64,000 nt of DNA from Maniola hyperantus (taxonomy: Eukaryota; Arthropoda; Insecta; Lepidoptera; Nymphalidae). Below are positions 43,737-55,297 of this stretch, in pieces; position 1 is the stretch's first letter; each line of letters opens with the position of its first letter. Location of the stretch: NCBI RefSeq assembly GCF_902806685.2, contig NC_048541.1, positions 15,386,662 through 15,450,661 on the forward strand, given 5' to 3'. Under the pieces are notes generated by a model. That model worked only from the letters and a program-made list of their open reading frames with translations. It was not told where the DNA came from and searched no databases. The position numbers and the translations under genes are program-made.

Positions 43737-44504
43737 TCTACACTAATATTATAAAGAGGAAAACTTTGTTTGTTTGTTTGTTTGTTTGTTTGTTTGTTTG
43801 TTTGTTTGTTTGATTGTACTGAATAGGCTCAAAAACTACTGGACCGATTTTAAAAATTCTTTCACCATTCGAAAGCTACATTATCCACGAGTAACATAGG
43901 CTATATTTTATTTTGGAAAAAAATAGGGTTCCGTAAGATATTTGGGTTTTTCGGACACAAGGTGTAAAAAATCAACCAGAAAAGTTACTTATTTTGCGTA
44001 CGCTGCCTAAACTATAAAAGATAGAACCATAAAATGTTCTAATTAATTGTAGATCTTATAAATATCTACAAAAAAGTCCGCGACACACTATACCCATCTA
44101 TGTCGAGTGAGGCACAGCAACCATTTTTTTATTTAAAAATCTTGAATTTTTTTTGGACTACATTTAAACGCGTTTATTTTACTCATGCTATTAATCCTTA
44201 TCAAAATAAATGATTTCATCACTAAGAACAGTTTATGGAGATAATATTTGGTCTTTGAATGATTAAAATTGGACGTTTGGTTTTGAAGTTATGGCGAAAT
44301 TAAAATATTACGATTTCTGCTGCACGGCCCGTTGCGAAGTGGGCGTCACCAAGGCGGGGGTGCGCGTGCGGGAGGGGAGTTTAGATCTATGAGTAATTCG
44401 GCAACAAATGAAGAAATACCTATGTATTTCAGGATTTTCGGAAATTCAACCCCCACCTCGATTTTCTAAATTCCACCCGAGCGAAGCCGGGGCGGGTCAG
44501 CTAG
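43737..44504 (+). mobile_element. Hel-C Helitron, full length
   Basis: 768 bp from A|TCTACACTAATATTATAAAG to GCCGGGGCGGGTCAGCTAG|T. It contains a GTTT microsatellite (43766-43812) and no coding frame. Both Helitron termini and the A/T target are intact, so this is the best-defined Helitron of its family here. Confidence 0.88.
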
Positions 44505-44801
44505 TGTTTTGATAAATGTTTTTTGCGCTAAAAACGTTAATTAAGATGCTATTTTTATCTCACAGGCGCTGAGACACGAATGCTCGCGAGATTATTAATT
44601 AGTGTTGCCAGGGTTTTCGACGGCGTGGGCCATCCATCACAATTCATCAACAAGGACCCCCGGTGTTTACATCTACCCTCTTTCTAGTGGAAATGTTCAA
44701 AATTATATTCGAGATCTTTTCCTACGTATAAAGAAAATCTCATTAGTAGGATTGTTTTTTTAAATTCCTTATCTTGTATTTTAAGCCAATTTATACTATT
44801 A

Positions 44802-45201
44802 CTAGCTTATGCTCGCGACTTCGTTCGCGTGGACTAAACAAATTTCTAACCCCTATTTTACCCCCTTAGGGGTTGAATTTTAAAAATCCTTTCATAGCGG
44901 ATGCCAACGTGATACTATCTGCATTCAAAATTTGAGCCCGATCGGTTCAGAAGCTCAGTTTAGAGCCTCAATAGCTTAACCGGTAAAGGAGTGGACTGAA
45001 AACCGAAAGGTGGACGGTTCAAACCCCGCCCGTTGCACTATTGTCGTACCTACTCCTAGCACAAGCCTGACGCTTAGTTGGAGAGGAAAGGGGAATATTA
45101 GTCATTTAACATGGCTAATATTCTTTTTTTTTTTTTTAAAGTTTGAGCTGTGCGTTGATAGATCAAGTCAGTCAGTCACCTTTTCCTTTTATATATTTAG
45201 A
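44802..45201 (-). mobile_element. Hel-A Helitron split by SINE-2
   Basis: A|CTAG at 44802 and TTTAGA|T at 45201 are intact. Internal sequence stops near 44961 and resumes at 45140 (AGTTTGAGCTGTGCGTTGAT). Confidence 0.8.
44962..45139 (+). mobile_element. SINE-2 inserted in Hel-A
   Basis: AGAGCCTCAATAGCTTAACC to GGCTAATATTCTTT plus T/A tract; AGTTT at both sides may be the target duplication. Confidence 0.75.
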
Positions 45202-45224
45202 TAAATGCAAGAGTGTCTCACCTT

Positions 45225-45315
45225 TCATGTCCTATCAGCTTATCCAATATTGAGTTCCCACAGGATTTAAAAAAACCGAAATCCACGCTGACGAATTCGC
45301 GGGGATCATCTTGTT
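45225..45315 (+). mobile_element. Hel-B 3' fragment
   Basis: GAGTTCCCACAGGATTTAAA and ACGAATTCGCGGGGATCATC only. Confidence 0.45.
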
Positions 45316-45607
45316 AAAAATTACATGGGCTTAGATTTGCATGTAAACTGTAAATGTAAATGCTGTGTAACTTTGAAACTACAAATTTTACGGAAATCTT
45401 AGAACTATATTTTTCTACAGCGTGTCTAATTTCATTAATCGTTTAAGTTTAATGATAACGAAACTACGTTTGCTTGGAAAGCGCCGGGGAGTGTACTAGG
45501 GTTATTTATCTTAAAGTAAGTGGCATAAGCTGCTAGGCTTAAAAGCCAGTGCCACCAGCTTGGGTATTAATTTATTTTTTTATTTTTATTTTCATTGATA
45601 ATTCAAT

Positions 45608-45712
45608 TTTTTTTGCTGACTCTACTAACACTCAGTACTCCCATAGTATATACGCAGTTTTTTTTTTGCTGACTCTACTAACACTCAGTACTCCCAGAGT
45701 CTATACGCAGCA
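45608..45712 (+). repeat. 53-bp tandem duplication
   Basis: Two copies beginning TTTTGCTGACTCTACTAACA, 53 bp apart, differing at three or so bases. Confidence 0.85.
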
Positions 45713-45856
45713 TTACATTGCAATTTCTTAATACAGCATATTTGCGTTGCTACTATGTACGTAATAGGGGATGAGGCAATCATTTTATTTCTTCACCCCT
45801 ACATTAAGCCTTTATTGTTACGTGAAAAGTTTTCAGCGAAATTCTAACGCAGCTCA

Positions 45857-46155
45857 GTACTCTTAGTACGAGATTTTATGTCTCACCAACGTTGATAGTA
45901 ATCGAGTTTCGAAACACTCCCGCGGTATAGTAAACTGGATCGTAAATGCCTTGTTTTAAACCTCAAGTTTGTCTACACATCTACAGCCAGCGCTCCAAGA
46001 GGAAACGTGGCGAAATTAAAATCAGCGGTATTGAATTTTTGACTTAAATTCAAGGCTGTTTAGGTCCATTTTACTTTGACGTTATTGTGTTTCGACTCTC
46101 GAATTCTAGCTCTAGCAAACTTTTGGTGAGACGTAAAATCTTATACTAAGCGTAC
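45857..46155. mobile_element. MITE-H copy
   Basis: GTACTCTTAGTACGAGATTT at the left; GACGTAAAATCTTATACTAAG CGTAC at the right. Interior matches 22487-22782 (CCAGCGCTCCAAG, GAAATTAAAATCAG). Confidence 0.75.
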
Positions 46156-46406
46156 AGGTGAGAATATGAAGCCATTTGTTATTCAGGAGGAGAAGGGGGC
46201 AGGATAACGCACAATTTGTGTATAACGCTTAGGGTAGACGGGGGGCTAATTGTACGGTATTTATATGGAAATTCGGCATATTTATGAACGTAGATCGTTT
46301 ATCAAAAATGTTTGAGGCGTTTTTTTTAATAGAGCTGTAGGATTAGTGGAGTTAAATAGTAAATTATGGGTGCTGATCACGTAGCTCCCAATTGTTTTAC
46401 TACGCA

Positions 46407-46622
46407 CTAGCTTATGCCCGCGACTTCGTCCGTCCACACAAATTTCAAACCCCTGTTTTACCCCTATAGGGATTGAATTATCAGAAATCCAATCTTTGCG
46501 GATATCTACGTCATAATAGCTATCCGCGCATTCTGCATGTCTTTCAACCAGATCCTTCCAATAATTTAAGCTGTGCGTTGATAGATCAGTCAGTCAGTCA
46601 GCTTTTCCTTTTATATATAGAG
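46407..46622 (-). mobile_element. Hel-A Helitron
   Basis: CTAG at 46407-46410 to TTTTATATATAGAG, followed within two bases by a second Helitron start. Confidence 0.75.
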
Positions 46623-46623
46623 A

Positions 46624-46680
46624 CTAGATGTCGCCCGCGACTTCGTCCGCGTGGATTTAGTTTCTAAGTATTCAGTCATT
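46624..46680 (-). mobile_element. Hel-B 3' end, abutting Hel-A
   Basis: CTAGATGTCGCCCGCGACTT plus CGTCCGCGTGGATTTAG; the rest is missing. Confidence 0.55.
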
Positions 46681-46748
46681 CAGATTTAAACAATGTCGAT
46701 GGTGAATGAGTATGACCTAAAATTAAAATCTAAAGTGATCTATAGTAT

Positions 46749-47065
46749 GCTGTGATAGCCTAGTGTTGGACGTCCGCCTTCTAATCGGAGGTCGGGGGTT
46801 CGATCCCCGGCACGCACCTCTAACTTTTCGGGGTTATGTGCGTTTTAAGTAATTAAATATCACGTACTTTAACGGTGAACGAAAACATCGTGAGGAAAAT
46901 CAAACCTGCATGCCTGAGAGTTCTCCATAATGTTCTCAAATGTGTGTGAAGTCTACCAATCCGCACATGGCCAGCGTGGTAGACTGTGGCCAAACCTTTC
47001 TCACTCTGAGAGGAGACCCGTGCTCTGTAGTGAGCCGGCGATGGGTTGATCATGATGATGATGAT
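46749..47065 (+). mobile_element. SINE-1, full length
   Basis: Head GCTGTGATAGCCTAGTG (a few bases deleted from the D-arm), B box GGTTCGATCCC and full body with CATGATGATGATGAT tail. Confidence 0.78.
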
Positions 47066-47094
47066 CTATAATATATCTTCCCATTCTATTGGTA

Positions 47095-47261
47095 TAAGTC
47101 CCGCAAATAGCTAATACGCGTGGCCGCAATTTTAGTAACGTCAGCACTAGACTGAAGTTTCGAGCAGATGGTATATTTTTATTTCGGCTGACGTGAAAAT
47201 GACGTCATTTCGATGTTAATGAGCCATGGTTCCAGCGCAATAGCAATTTGTGGGACCTAAT
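47095..47261. mobile_element. MITE-K copy
   Basis: TATAAGTCCCGCAAAT at the left and ATTTGTGGGACCTA at the right, with TCAGCACTAGACTGAAGTTTC and GGCTGACGT inside. Relatives at 57959 and 58454. Confidence 0.7.
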
Positions 47262-47475
47262 ACGGTCTTCAACAAGGCGTGAAATGTCTAGATACTAGAT
47301 AGCCAGGGAGGGCATTAGTGTGTGCGGTGGCGCCTTGCTCCGGTGATCTCCGGCGTTATGCTTGATCTAAAGTGTTTAATTATAGCTGCGATGTGTTTAT
47401 GCGTATTCACCTGTGACAGGGTTGGCTTTGTTATAAACAAATGATATCAATGAACCAAATAGATATTTTCACTCT

Positions 47476-47580
47476 AGAATGGAATGAAATGGTATGGAAT
47501 GGAATGAAATGGAATTGAATGGAATGGAATGGAATGAAATGGAATTGAATGAAATGGAATGGAATGAAATGGAATGGAAT
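47476..47580 (+). repeat. (GGAAT)n-type microsatellite
   Basis: About 21 pentamers of GGAAT with GAAAT and GAATT variants, similar in motif to classical GGAAT satellite repeats. Confidence 0.9.
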
Positions 47581-47585
47581 AGATT

Positions 47586-47712
47586 TTTATCGTACGGGAT
47601 TGACATAGGCTACTTTTATCTCGGTAAATCAATGCTCCCACGGGATTTTTGAAAACCTAAATCCACGCGGACTTCAAGTCAAAAGGAAAAGTCTCAAGTA
47701 TCGTCTAGTTAA
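47586..47712 (+). mobile_element. Hel-B 3' half
   Basis: GATTGACATAGGCTACTTTT, CTCCCACGGGATTTTTGAAA and ATCCACGCGGACTTCAAG up to a CTAG at 47705. Confidence 0.55.
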
Positions 47713-47715
47713 CTG

Positions 47716-47932
47716 ATCTAAATAAATAAAAGGAAAAAATGACTGACTCACTGATCTATCAACGCACAGCTCAAACTACTGGTCGGATCGGGCTGAAATT
47801 TGGCATGCAGATAGTTGTTATGACGTACACATCCTCAAAGAAAGGATTTTTGAAAATTTAAATCCCTAAGGGGGTAAAATAGAGGTTTAAAATTTGTGTA
47901 GTTCACGCGGATGAAGTTAAGGCAAAAGCTAG
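47716..47932 (+). mobile_element. Hel-A Helitron, full length
   Basis: A|TCTAAATAAATAAAAGG at 47716 to AGCTAG|T at 47932, next to the preceding Hel-B end. Confidence 0.82.
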
Positions 47933-48188
47933 TTATTATGCTATTCACTAATTATCTCGAATGGTCCAATTATTGAATCAAACACAACGTAATGAGCAGT
48001 CTGTCGACCAGAACATGACCACAAGTACACTAATGCGATCTGTTCGTTATCTTACCATTTTACGCCCAGTTGAAGCCTACCTACCTACTGAATATACTGA
48101 ATACCTACTGAATACGAATACCTACCTACGTACCCTAGGTACCCCAAGAATTATACTATATTCTATTTATAATTAGAATTGATTGATT

Positions 48189-48430
48189 TAGGGTTCCGTA
48201 TCTCAAAAGGAAAAAAGGAGCCCTTATTTTTTTTTTTTAAAGAATATTAGCCATGTTAAATGACTAATATTCCCCATTCCTCTCCAATTAAGCGTCAGGC
48301 TTGTGCTAGGAGTAGGTACGACAATAGTGCAACGGGCGGGGTTTGAACCTTTCAGTTTTCAGTCCACTCCTATACCGGTTGAGCTATTGAGGCTCAACAT
48401 AATATGATCACTTTGTTGTCTGCCAATCCA
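48189..48430 (+). repeat. Rep-C fragment split by SINE-2
   Basis: TAGGGTTCCGTATCTCAAAAGG to CCCTTAT, then after the SINE TATGATCACTTTGTTGTCTG. Confidence 0.7.
48228..48395 (-). mobile_element. SINE-2, minus strand
   Basis: T-tract, AAGAATATTAGCCATG, and inverted tRNA head TGAGCTATTGAGGCTC; inserted in Rep-C. Confidence 0.8.
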
Positions 48431-48850
48431 TCTGTTCAACGTCAAAACGTTTATTCAAAGTAGGTAAAAAAGTACGCTTTTTGATAGTTGGTTTGCATTT
48501 TTGTAAGATGATGATAATTTTTACGCGAACTTAAAACTAAAGCTACGAGGGTTCCAAACGCGCCCAGGTCTGAGAAGAGCCCGCAACAAACTCAGCCGGG
48601 TATTCTTTTTATTATCACCACTTTACAAAATCACATTAACTTATTATAACTTGATCACTTATTTTCATATTATTATCTTATTGTAAAGCTTGTTTAAATT
48701 ATCAAACGTACTGTTATAAATTTATAATTAATATCTATTTAAGTAATCTATAAAAAATTGAAATCCTATTTGGCCTTATTTTCAGTCTGTTATTATGTAA
48801 AATTATATTGTATATATCGCTGTTGATTGCAAAAAACGAATAAAATAAAA
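48431..48850 (-). mobile_element. possible non-LTR 3' region
   Basis: AACGTTTATTCAAAGTAGGT and GCCCGCAACAAACTCAGCCG resemble a minus-strand LINE 3' UTR. The right end ATAAAATAAAATAAAATC is an A-rich microsatellite in plus orientation. Boundaries unclear. Confidence 0.3.
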
Positions 48851-49776
48851 TAAAATCACCGTCTGTGGTGTTTGTCATGCCATCTCAATCTGTTGCGGAC
48901 TATACCAGTTAGTACTTTCTTTAGAAGACAATAGTAACAAGGAATCGAATAGCAATAGATGAACTTGTAACCTGGCAATCATCGCGCCGATCTTGTTGTT
49001 TCGTGCTTGTGCGACAGCGGGTTACACCACAGGCAACTTGGACTAAAGAAAATAATTAAATATACTTTTTCACATTAAAAAAAAGTGTCCAGGGTATTCT
49101 AAAATTTATTTTCTTTAGTACATAATATGACGAAAGAATTTATTTCTTTAGTTAATATACCTAATTAACTAAATAATTTATTTTCCTTAGTTAATATAAT
49201 TAACAAAAAAAAAATATTTTATTTAGTTAATAATTCAGTTATAGTTATTTAAATACGTAAACGACCTTTTTTTTCAATTTTTTAACATAAAAATAGAATA
49301 ATTTCTGCGGGAAAATATTTTTTTATGCTAAAAAATTTAAAACATATTTGTCGTTTGCGCTACGTGACATCATTAATCGCTTTCCGTATAGTTAGGTATT
49401 TCAAAAATGAGTAAAACTCATGATATTTTAAGTTAACTACCGCTATACAACAGATCGCGTCATTTTATTACTACAGTAATATTATAGTCCAAGACCCTAT
49501 TTAAACAGAAACTATAAATTAAAGACCGCTCAAAGCGCAATCTATATTTTCACTTTGCACAGTGACCAAATCAAGGGCTTTCTTTAAAAACGTATATTAG
49601 CAGTGCACTCAAAGGCCCTTGTACCCCCCACTTCAGCTGAGCTAATATCCTTGTAGTAGAGAGTGCTTCATCGTTGATGATGGAAATCAATTCAGTTCTA
49701 TATCATTTGCATCCACTGGGGGCATTTTAATCGGAAGATTACGCTATTATTGCTTTTCGATTTAAACCACTGAAAG
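48851..49776. other. no gene recognised; AT-rich repeats
   Basis: Includes a loose repetition of TTATTT[T/C]CTTTAGTTAATAT between 49100 and 49240. No coding features. Confidence 0.4.
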
Positions 49777-49786
49777 AAAATCAAAA

Positions 49787-49964
49787 AAGAGCCTCAATAG
49801 CTCAACGGGTAAAGGAGTGGACTGAAAACCGAATGGTCGACGGTTCAAACCCCGCCCGTTGCACTATTGTCGTACCTACTCCTAGCACAAGCTTGACGCT
49901 TAGTTGGAGGGGAAAGGGGAATATTAGTCATTTAACATGGCTAATATTCTTTAAAAAAAAAAAA
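49787..49964 (+). mobile_element. SINE-2 with 10-bp target duplication
   Basis: Full copy flanked by AAAATCAAAA at 49777-49786 and 49965-49974, with a long A-tail. Cleanest retroposition signature of the family. Confidence 0.82.
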
Positions 49965-49990
49965 AAAATCAAAAGGCTGCCTTTTCTATA

Positions 49991-50215
49991 TTAGCTGATG
50001 CCCGCGACTTCGTCTGCGTGGAATTAGGTTTTAAAAATCCCGTGGGAACTATTTGATTTTCCGGGATAAAAAGTAGCTTATGTCACTCTCTAGGTCTTTA
50101 TCTCTATGTGCAAAAATCACGTCACTCCGTTGCACCGTTGCGACGTGATTGAAGGACCAAACAACAAACCAACAAACAAAAAAACCAATTAACCAACAAA
50201 CAAACACACTGATTA
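49991..50215 (-). mobile_element. Hel-B Helitron
   Basis: TTAGCTGATGCCCGCGACTT (CTAG mutated to TTAG), GGATAAAAAGTAGCTTATGT, ATCACGTCACTCCGTTGC and a CCAACAAACAAA tract. Confidence 0.7.
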
Positions 50216-50559
50216 TAATTTTTATGATTACTATAATAACCGCGAATTTTTCCGCGCTGGTTTAGGTATTTAAAAATGCCGCGGGAACTCTGATTTTCTG
50301 GGATACAATGTAGCTAATGCCATTTTTCAAGCCTGTGGGTAGTAAACATCGTATCTATATACTCTAGTGGTAGTCTTCTATATTTTTAAAAAGGATATAC
50401 ATTATACATACATTTATACATCTACCAATACATCAAAAACATTGCTATGAAAATTGCATGTTGCAATGCATTGCAAATGAAGAGTAAAGCAAAATAAGTT
50501 TAGTGAAGTTTAGTCGTTTTTTTAAGTAAGTACTTTTCGTACTTTTTATGTTATTTTGC

Positions 50560-50880
50560 TTAGACATCCCGCACACCCGTACGTCATGCGCGTTATCCCG
50601 CACCGGGTTAGCGCGAGGACTGTGTGGGTTTGCGGGCCCTGTCGCGTACTACACCTAATGAAAGTTTTTATCCGACTGCAGCAAAGTAAAAAGGGAGAGC
50701 TATTTTATTTTGCTTAGTCAGAAGTCGCGAGTGTTGGTGGTGGTGCGGCACGGCAGGTCGTGACGTCGAGTCGTGCTGTAGCAGCAATTTGAGCGCATTA
50801 CCGGCTATCAGTTAAACGTCTCTCGTGACGCCACGAGGAAAGTGTTGCGGAGAAATTGCACTCTCCTAAACACAACATTC
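50560..50880. promoter_or_regulatory. GC/CpG-rich patch, unassigned
   Basis: Locally GC-rich with many CpG (GTACGTCATGCGCGTTATCC, GGGTTAGCGCGAGGAC, GTGACGTCGAGTCGTGC), unlike its surroundings. It could be a host promoter, 5' exon or old element. 50216-50559 holds only degraded Helitron-like text. Confidence 0.2.
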
Positions 50881-50926
50881 AAATCTCTATTAAAAAACAT
50901 GGCTATAAAAATTGTATATCTAGATA

Positions 50927-51112
50927 TCTAAAACGAAAAGTTGATTGACTGACTATAAACGCCCAGCTCAAACTACTTGACGAATCGGGCTAAAGTTTGG
51001 CATGCAGATAGCTATTATGACATAGACATCAGCTAAGAAAGGATTTTTGAAAATTCAACCTTTAAGGTTGTAAAATAGGGGTTCGATATTTGTGAAGTCC
51101 ACGTGGACGTCC
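50927..51112 (+). mobile_element. Hel-A Helitron, 3' end lost
   Basis: A|TCTAAAACGAAAAGTTGAT to GTCCACGTGGACGT; CTAG missing. Confidence 0.7.
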
Positions 51113-51123
51113 CATAATTATTA

Positions 51124-51260
51124 TGAAATAGAAATAGAAATTCTTTATTTGCATAATGTGTGTTACAAAAAGATGAGAATTGTTATAAAAGTTCAACACA
51201 TTAGCCGTAGCGGCGTACAAATAAACAAACAAACAATTTTAGAAATGAATTATTGTTATA
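51124..51260 (-). mobile_element. non-LTR 3' tail
   Basis: GAAATAGAAATAGAAATTCT then TTTATTTGC is an inverted A-rich tail with AATAAA, like those at 19195 and 40306. 51261-51729 has nothing recognised. Confidence 0.4.
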
Positions 51261-51729
51261 GGTTGATGATGATGATGATTACTGTTAAAGCCAAGGGAAA
51301 AGGATAGTTTCTATACCTACAGTATCAGTGAGCAGCCCTTGTGAATTATCAGCGGACTGACTCTGAGTGGTAAAGCTAAATATTGGGTGGGCCCGCGGGA
51401 CGGCGCGATATCTTTACGACTGTTCGAGTTAGATTGCTTTTTGTTCCCAGCGCTTATTATTATTGGGAGTCTTGTATACACTGTGTTATAATAGGTATTA
51501 AGGTGGTTTGATACATCCGGCCGCAAATTTTAAAATTCAAATTTTAGTTAGTTTTTCGAAAATAGTAGACTAATCATACATCGAAAGCTTATGGTAGTGA
51601 GTTTTGCGGGCATAACAACTATGCATCTACATGTTTTTCCATAAAAACTTTGGTCAAAAATACTCATTTAATTCATATATTTTGTTCCTGAAAGATAATA
51701 TTTTGAATTTTCCCAGATTTGCACAAATG

Positions 51730-51856
51730 CAGATGCATATGTCATAATAGCTATGCTGCATGCCAAATTTCTCCCCGATCTGTCCAGTAATTTGAGCGGT
51801 GCGTTGATAGATCAGTCAGTCAGTCAGTCACCTTTTCTTTTTCTATATTTATAGAT
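51730..51856 (-). mobile_element. Hel-A 5' part
   Basis: TCATAATAGCTATGCTGCATG to GTCAGTCACCTTTTCTTTTT; 3' part missing. Confidence 0.65.
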
Positions 51857-52111
51857 TACCACAGTTCACGACGGTTAGGGAACTTCAGATAAAACTTCGA
51901 CGTCACTGGCAGGCGTCAAATGTTAATACATTTAACGCAGGTAGCCCTAATTTTCTTTGATTTTACGTCACCATAGCCTAATATTTGACATATCGTCGAT
52001 TCAGGATCAAACCGACAGTTCCCTCACTTCAGTTCACTTTGACGTTTTTATTGTTTCGCTGGCAATCCTCCGACATGGTTATCGGAGACTTTGTATAGCT
52101 TAACACGGCAT

Positions 52112-52177
52112 GTTTTTTTTTGGGTTCCGCACCTCAAAAGGAAAAACGGAACCCTTATAGGATCACTTTGTTGTCTT

Positions 52178-52210
<33 letters not shown>

Positions 52211-52569
52211 CTGTCAAGAAACCTACAGGGTACTTCCCGTTGACCTAGAATCATGAAATTTGGCAGGTAGGTAGATCTTATAGCTGACATTTGGGGAAAA
52301 ATCTAAAAACCGTGAATTTAGGGTTAGATCACACAAAAAAAAATTAAATTGTGGTCATGAACTAATAATTAGTATTTTCAACTTTCGAAGTGAGTGACTA
52401 TATCAAGTGGGGTATCATATGAAAGGTCTTCACCTGTACATTCTAAAACAGATTTTTATTTATTTTTATGCATCATAGTTTTTTAATTATCGTGCAAAAT
52501 GTCGAAAAAATACGACTGTAGTACGGAACCCTCATTGCGCGAGCCTGACTCGCACTTGGCCGGTTTTTT
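52112..52569 (+). repeat. Rep-C, full length
   Basis: GGGTTCCGCACCTCAAAAGG to CTCGCACTTGGCCGGTTTTTT. It is the inverted counterpart of the copy at 52934-53362, giving a palindromic pair ~370 bp apart. Confidence 0.75.
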
Positions 52570-52897
52570 CACTCTGACGTTACTCAAGCGAGGTCACAAT
52601 TCTATACTACGAACTAAGGTACGTCATAAACATAATACACCACATTGCTATTTAAACTAGGTACTGCATACAAAATAGAAAGGGGTTAAAAATAGGACGT
52701 CCCCATACAGTGCATGCCATCTTAAGAGTCGTTCGGCCGTGAAATGTAAGAGGTGACATTTACGTAATAAGAACGCCTTTCAAGAACACGCTGTATATAA
52801 AAATTCATAGAAATGTTTGTTTTTACTTTACAAAATATAACGTGAAAGTGCAGTTTTATAACATTCTGGTTTTCGTTGTACAATATTCAATACTTTT

Positions 52898-52936
52898 TCT
52901 GAGATTGTAGTCAAGGGCTAACTTGTATCTGATTAA
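52898..52936 (+). repeat. tail fragment matching 52-115 of the window
   Basis: GAGATTGTAGTCAAGGGCTAACTTGTATCTGA followed by A-tract, directly abutting Rep-C. Only the 3' half of the stem is kept. Confidence 0.6.
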
Positions 52937-53362
52937 AAAAAAACCGGCCAAGTGCGAGTCAGACTCGCGCAACGAGGGTTCCGTAGTACAGTCGTATTTT
53001 TTCGACATTTTGCACGATAATTCTAAAATTATGATGCATAAAAATAAATTAAAATCTGTTTTAAAAACTACAGGTGATGACCTTTCATATGATACCCCAC
53101 TTGATATAGTCACTCACTTCGAAAGTTGAAAATACTAATTATTAGTTCATGACCGCAATTTAATTTTTATTGTGTGATCTAACTCTAAATTCACGGTTTG
53201 CAGATTTTTCCCCAAATGTCAGCTAGAAGATCTACCTACCTGCCAAACTTCATGATTCTAGGTCAACGGGAAGTACCCTGTAGGTTTCTTGACAGACAGA
53301 CAGACAACAAAGTGAACCTATAAGAGTTCCGTTTTTCCTTTTGAGGTACGGAACCCTAAAAA
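52934..53362 (-). repeat. Rep-C, full length
   Basis: AAAACCGGCCAAGTGCGAGT to GAGGTACGGAACCCTAAAAA. Confidence 0.75.
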
Positions 53363-53523
53363 CACAAATTTAACATTGTGTAGAACACACTATTAGGTTG
53401 CGGCTATTATACAATTGATGAATTCCTTAGTAACAAAGTTGCGTGCTGAGTACATAACTTTATTTATTACGGAACTCCCAAATCATACACAGTACATTAA
53501 CTTCCCAAAAATATCCCCACATC

Positions 53524-53622
53524 TCACATTCCTCAGTATTTCGGCGGGAAAACATCCACATTCCTTAATATTTCGGCGGTGAAAACATCCACATTCCTTA
53601 ATATTTCGGTGGTGAAAACTTT
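53524..53622 (+). repeat. three copies of a 32-33-bp repeat
   Basis: CACATTCCTYARTATTTCGG followed by CGGYGAAAA repeats at ~53524, 53557 and 53590. Confidence 0.85.
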
Positions 53623-53664
53623 CCAAGATTGATTCAACCGTCAGTCGTAGAGGGTGAATTAATG

Positions 53665-54350
53665 GACTAAGAGCCAACGCGTGCCAGACCTTCGTTATTT
53701 TATAAAAGCTGAAAGTTTATCTGCGTATTGTCCCCAACACAGGGAGGAACGATCAGCGATTATGAAGTTTGGACCATGGTGGCTTTGGGAAATAACAGGT
53801 AATAAAGGTGTGTTACAGAGGTTCTTAAAGTTTTAAAGGTTAAGGGTGTCTAGCAGGAGGTTGCCACGATACTAAGTGTCTAGCAATGCATGACATGATT
53901 TCTAATACTATTCCGAAGAAAATATAGAAAATATAGGGCTGATGCCCACGACTTCATCCACGTGGAGTTAGGTTTTTAAAAATTCGGTGGGAACTCTTTG
54001 ATTTTCCGGGGTAAAAAGCCTATGTAACTCTCCAGATCTTTATCTACCTATACCCATGCAAAAAATCACGTCAATCCGTTGCACTGTTGCGACGTGATTG
54101 AAGGACAAACCAACAAACCAATAAACCAACAAGCAAACACACTTTCGTATTTATAATAAGGGTAGGTACTGATTAGACTTTATACTGTGACGTAAGATTT
54201 TTTACACCTTTATTACCTGTTATCTCCAAAGCCACCATGGGCCAAACTTCATAGTCGCTGATCGTTCCTACCTGTATTGGGGAAATCTACAATAAGCAGA
54301 GACTTGCCGCTTTTATAAAATAACGAAAGTCTGGCACATGCTGGCTCTCT
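53665..54350. mobile_element. repeat G with long inverted arms
   Basis: Left arm 53665-53815 and right arm 54187-54350 are inverted copies (~150 bp; outer ends AGAGCCAAC and its inverted GCTGGCTCT). Between them is AT-rich sequence plus a Hel-B insertion. Probably a foldback or long-TIR transposon; no target duplication identified. Confidence 0.6.
53938..54176 (-). mobile_element. Hel-B Helitron inside repeat G
   Basis: GGCTGATGCCCACGACTTCA, AATTCGGTGGGAACTCTTTG, ATCACGTCAATCCGTTGC, and TATTTATAATAAGGGTAGG at the right. CTAG decayed. Confidence 0.68.
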
Positions 54351-54908
54351 CTCTATAAGGCTTCTGCAATATTTTAAATTTATTTGCGATTGCGATGCAA
54401 ATTATGAAATAGAGTTGGGGGAGGGATGCTTGGTTTTTTTTATTTTTATACTTCCTTCCTTTAATCGAATAGGGGAGACTATTGTTAATTCAGAGGGCAT
54501 GAATGTTTACTTTTTTTCACAGGATAAGTTATTATGCAATTATTATTGGTGTTTGGTAGATACCCTTTGATAGTTCTTTGAAATTCCTTTGAGAGATACG
54601 TTTTGGGAATATAAAAGATATTATAAAAAATCTTTTGATCTTTTCTTACTACTATAAGTATTACATTCGAAACAACTTAAATTACAATAGTTCATATTTC
54701 AGTAAACTTATTTTCACAGCAAAAACAGAGGTTGCTATCTGTTTGCTTAGAGAAGAAGTGTGAGAGAACAAATCTTTACTCGAGCGAGCGGTTGAACTTA
54801 AAAAATGTATTTTGATTTTGAACTATAACCACATCGATTATAGCAAACAAAATCTTTGCAATTTCATTTCATCGATTTGTACCGATGCTATGTTTGTGGA
54901 TTATTTAT

Positions 54909-55297
54909 AAAAAAACGGCCAAGTGCGAGTCAGACTCGCGCACTGAGGGTTCCGTACTACGATCGACATTTTGCACGATAAATCAAAAACTATTAGGTAT
55001 GCCTAAAAATAAATAAAAATCTGTTTTAGAATGTACAGGTAAAGCGCTTTCATATGACTTGGCATAGCATTCACTTGATATAACAATCTTACTTTAAAAG
55101 TCGAAAATAGCAATATTTGTTCATGAACACATTTTAATTTTTTCTTGTGATGCACGGGTTTCAGATTTTCCCCTAATGTCTGCTATAAGACCGCTGCCTG
55201 CTAAATTTCATGAACAGACAGACGGACAGACAGACAGACAACAAAGTGATCCTATGAGGGTTCCGTTTTTGCTTTTGAGGTACGGAACCCTAAAAAG
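54909..55297 (-). repeat. Rep-C copy, internally deleted
   Basis: ACGGCCAAGTGCGAGTCAGA to TTGAGGTACGGAACCCTAAA with several small deletions. 54351-54908 and 55298-55880 show no recognisable gene. Confidence 0.7.

Noticed and set aside
53524..53622. Possible CRISPR-like spaced repeats
   Set aside because: The repeats are directly tandem, with no spacers, and the genome is eukaryotic.
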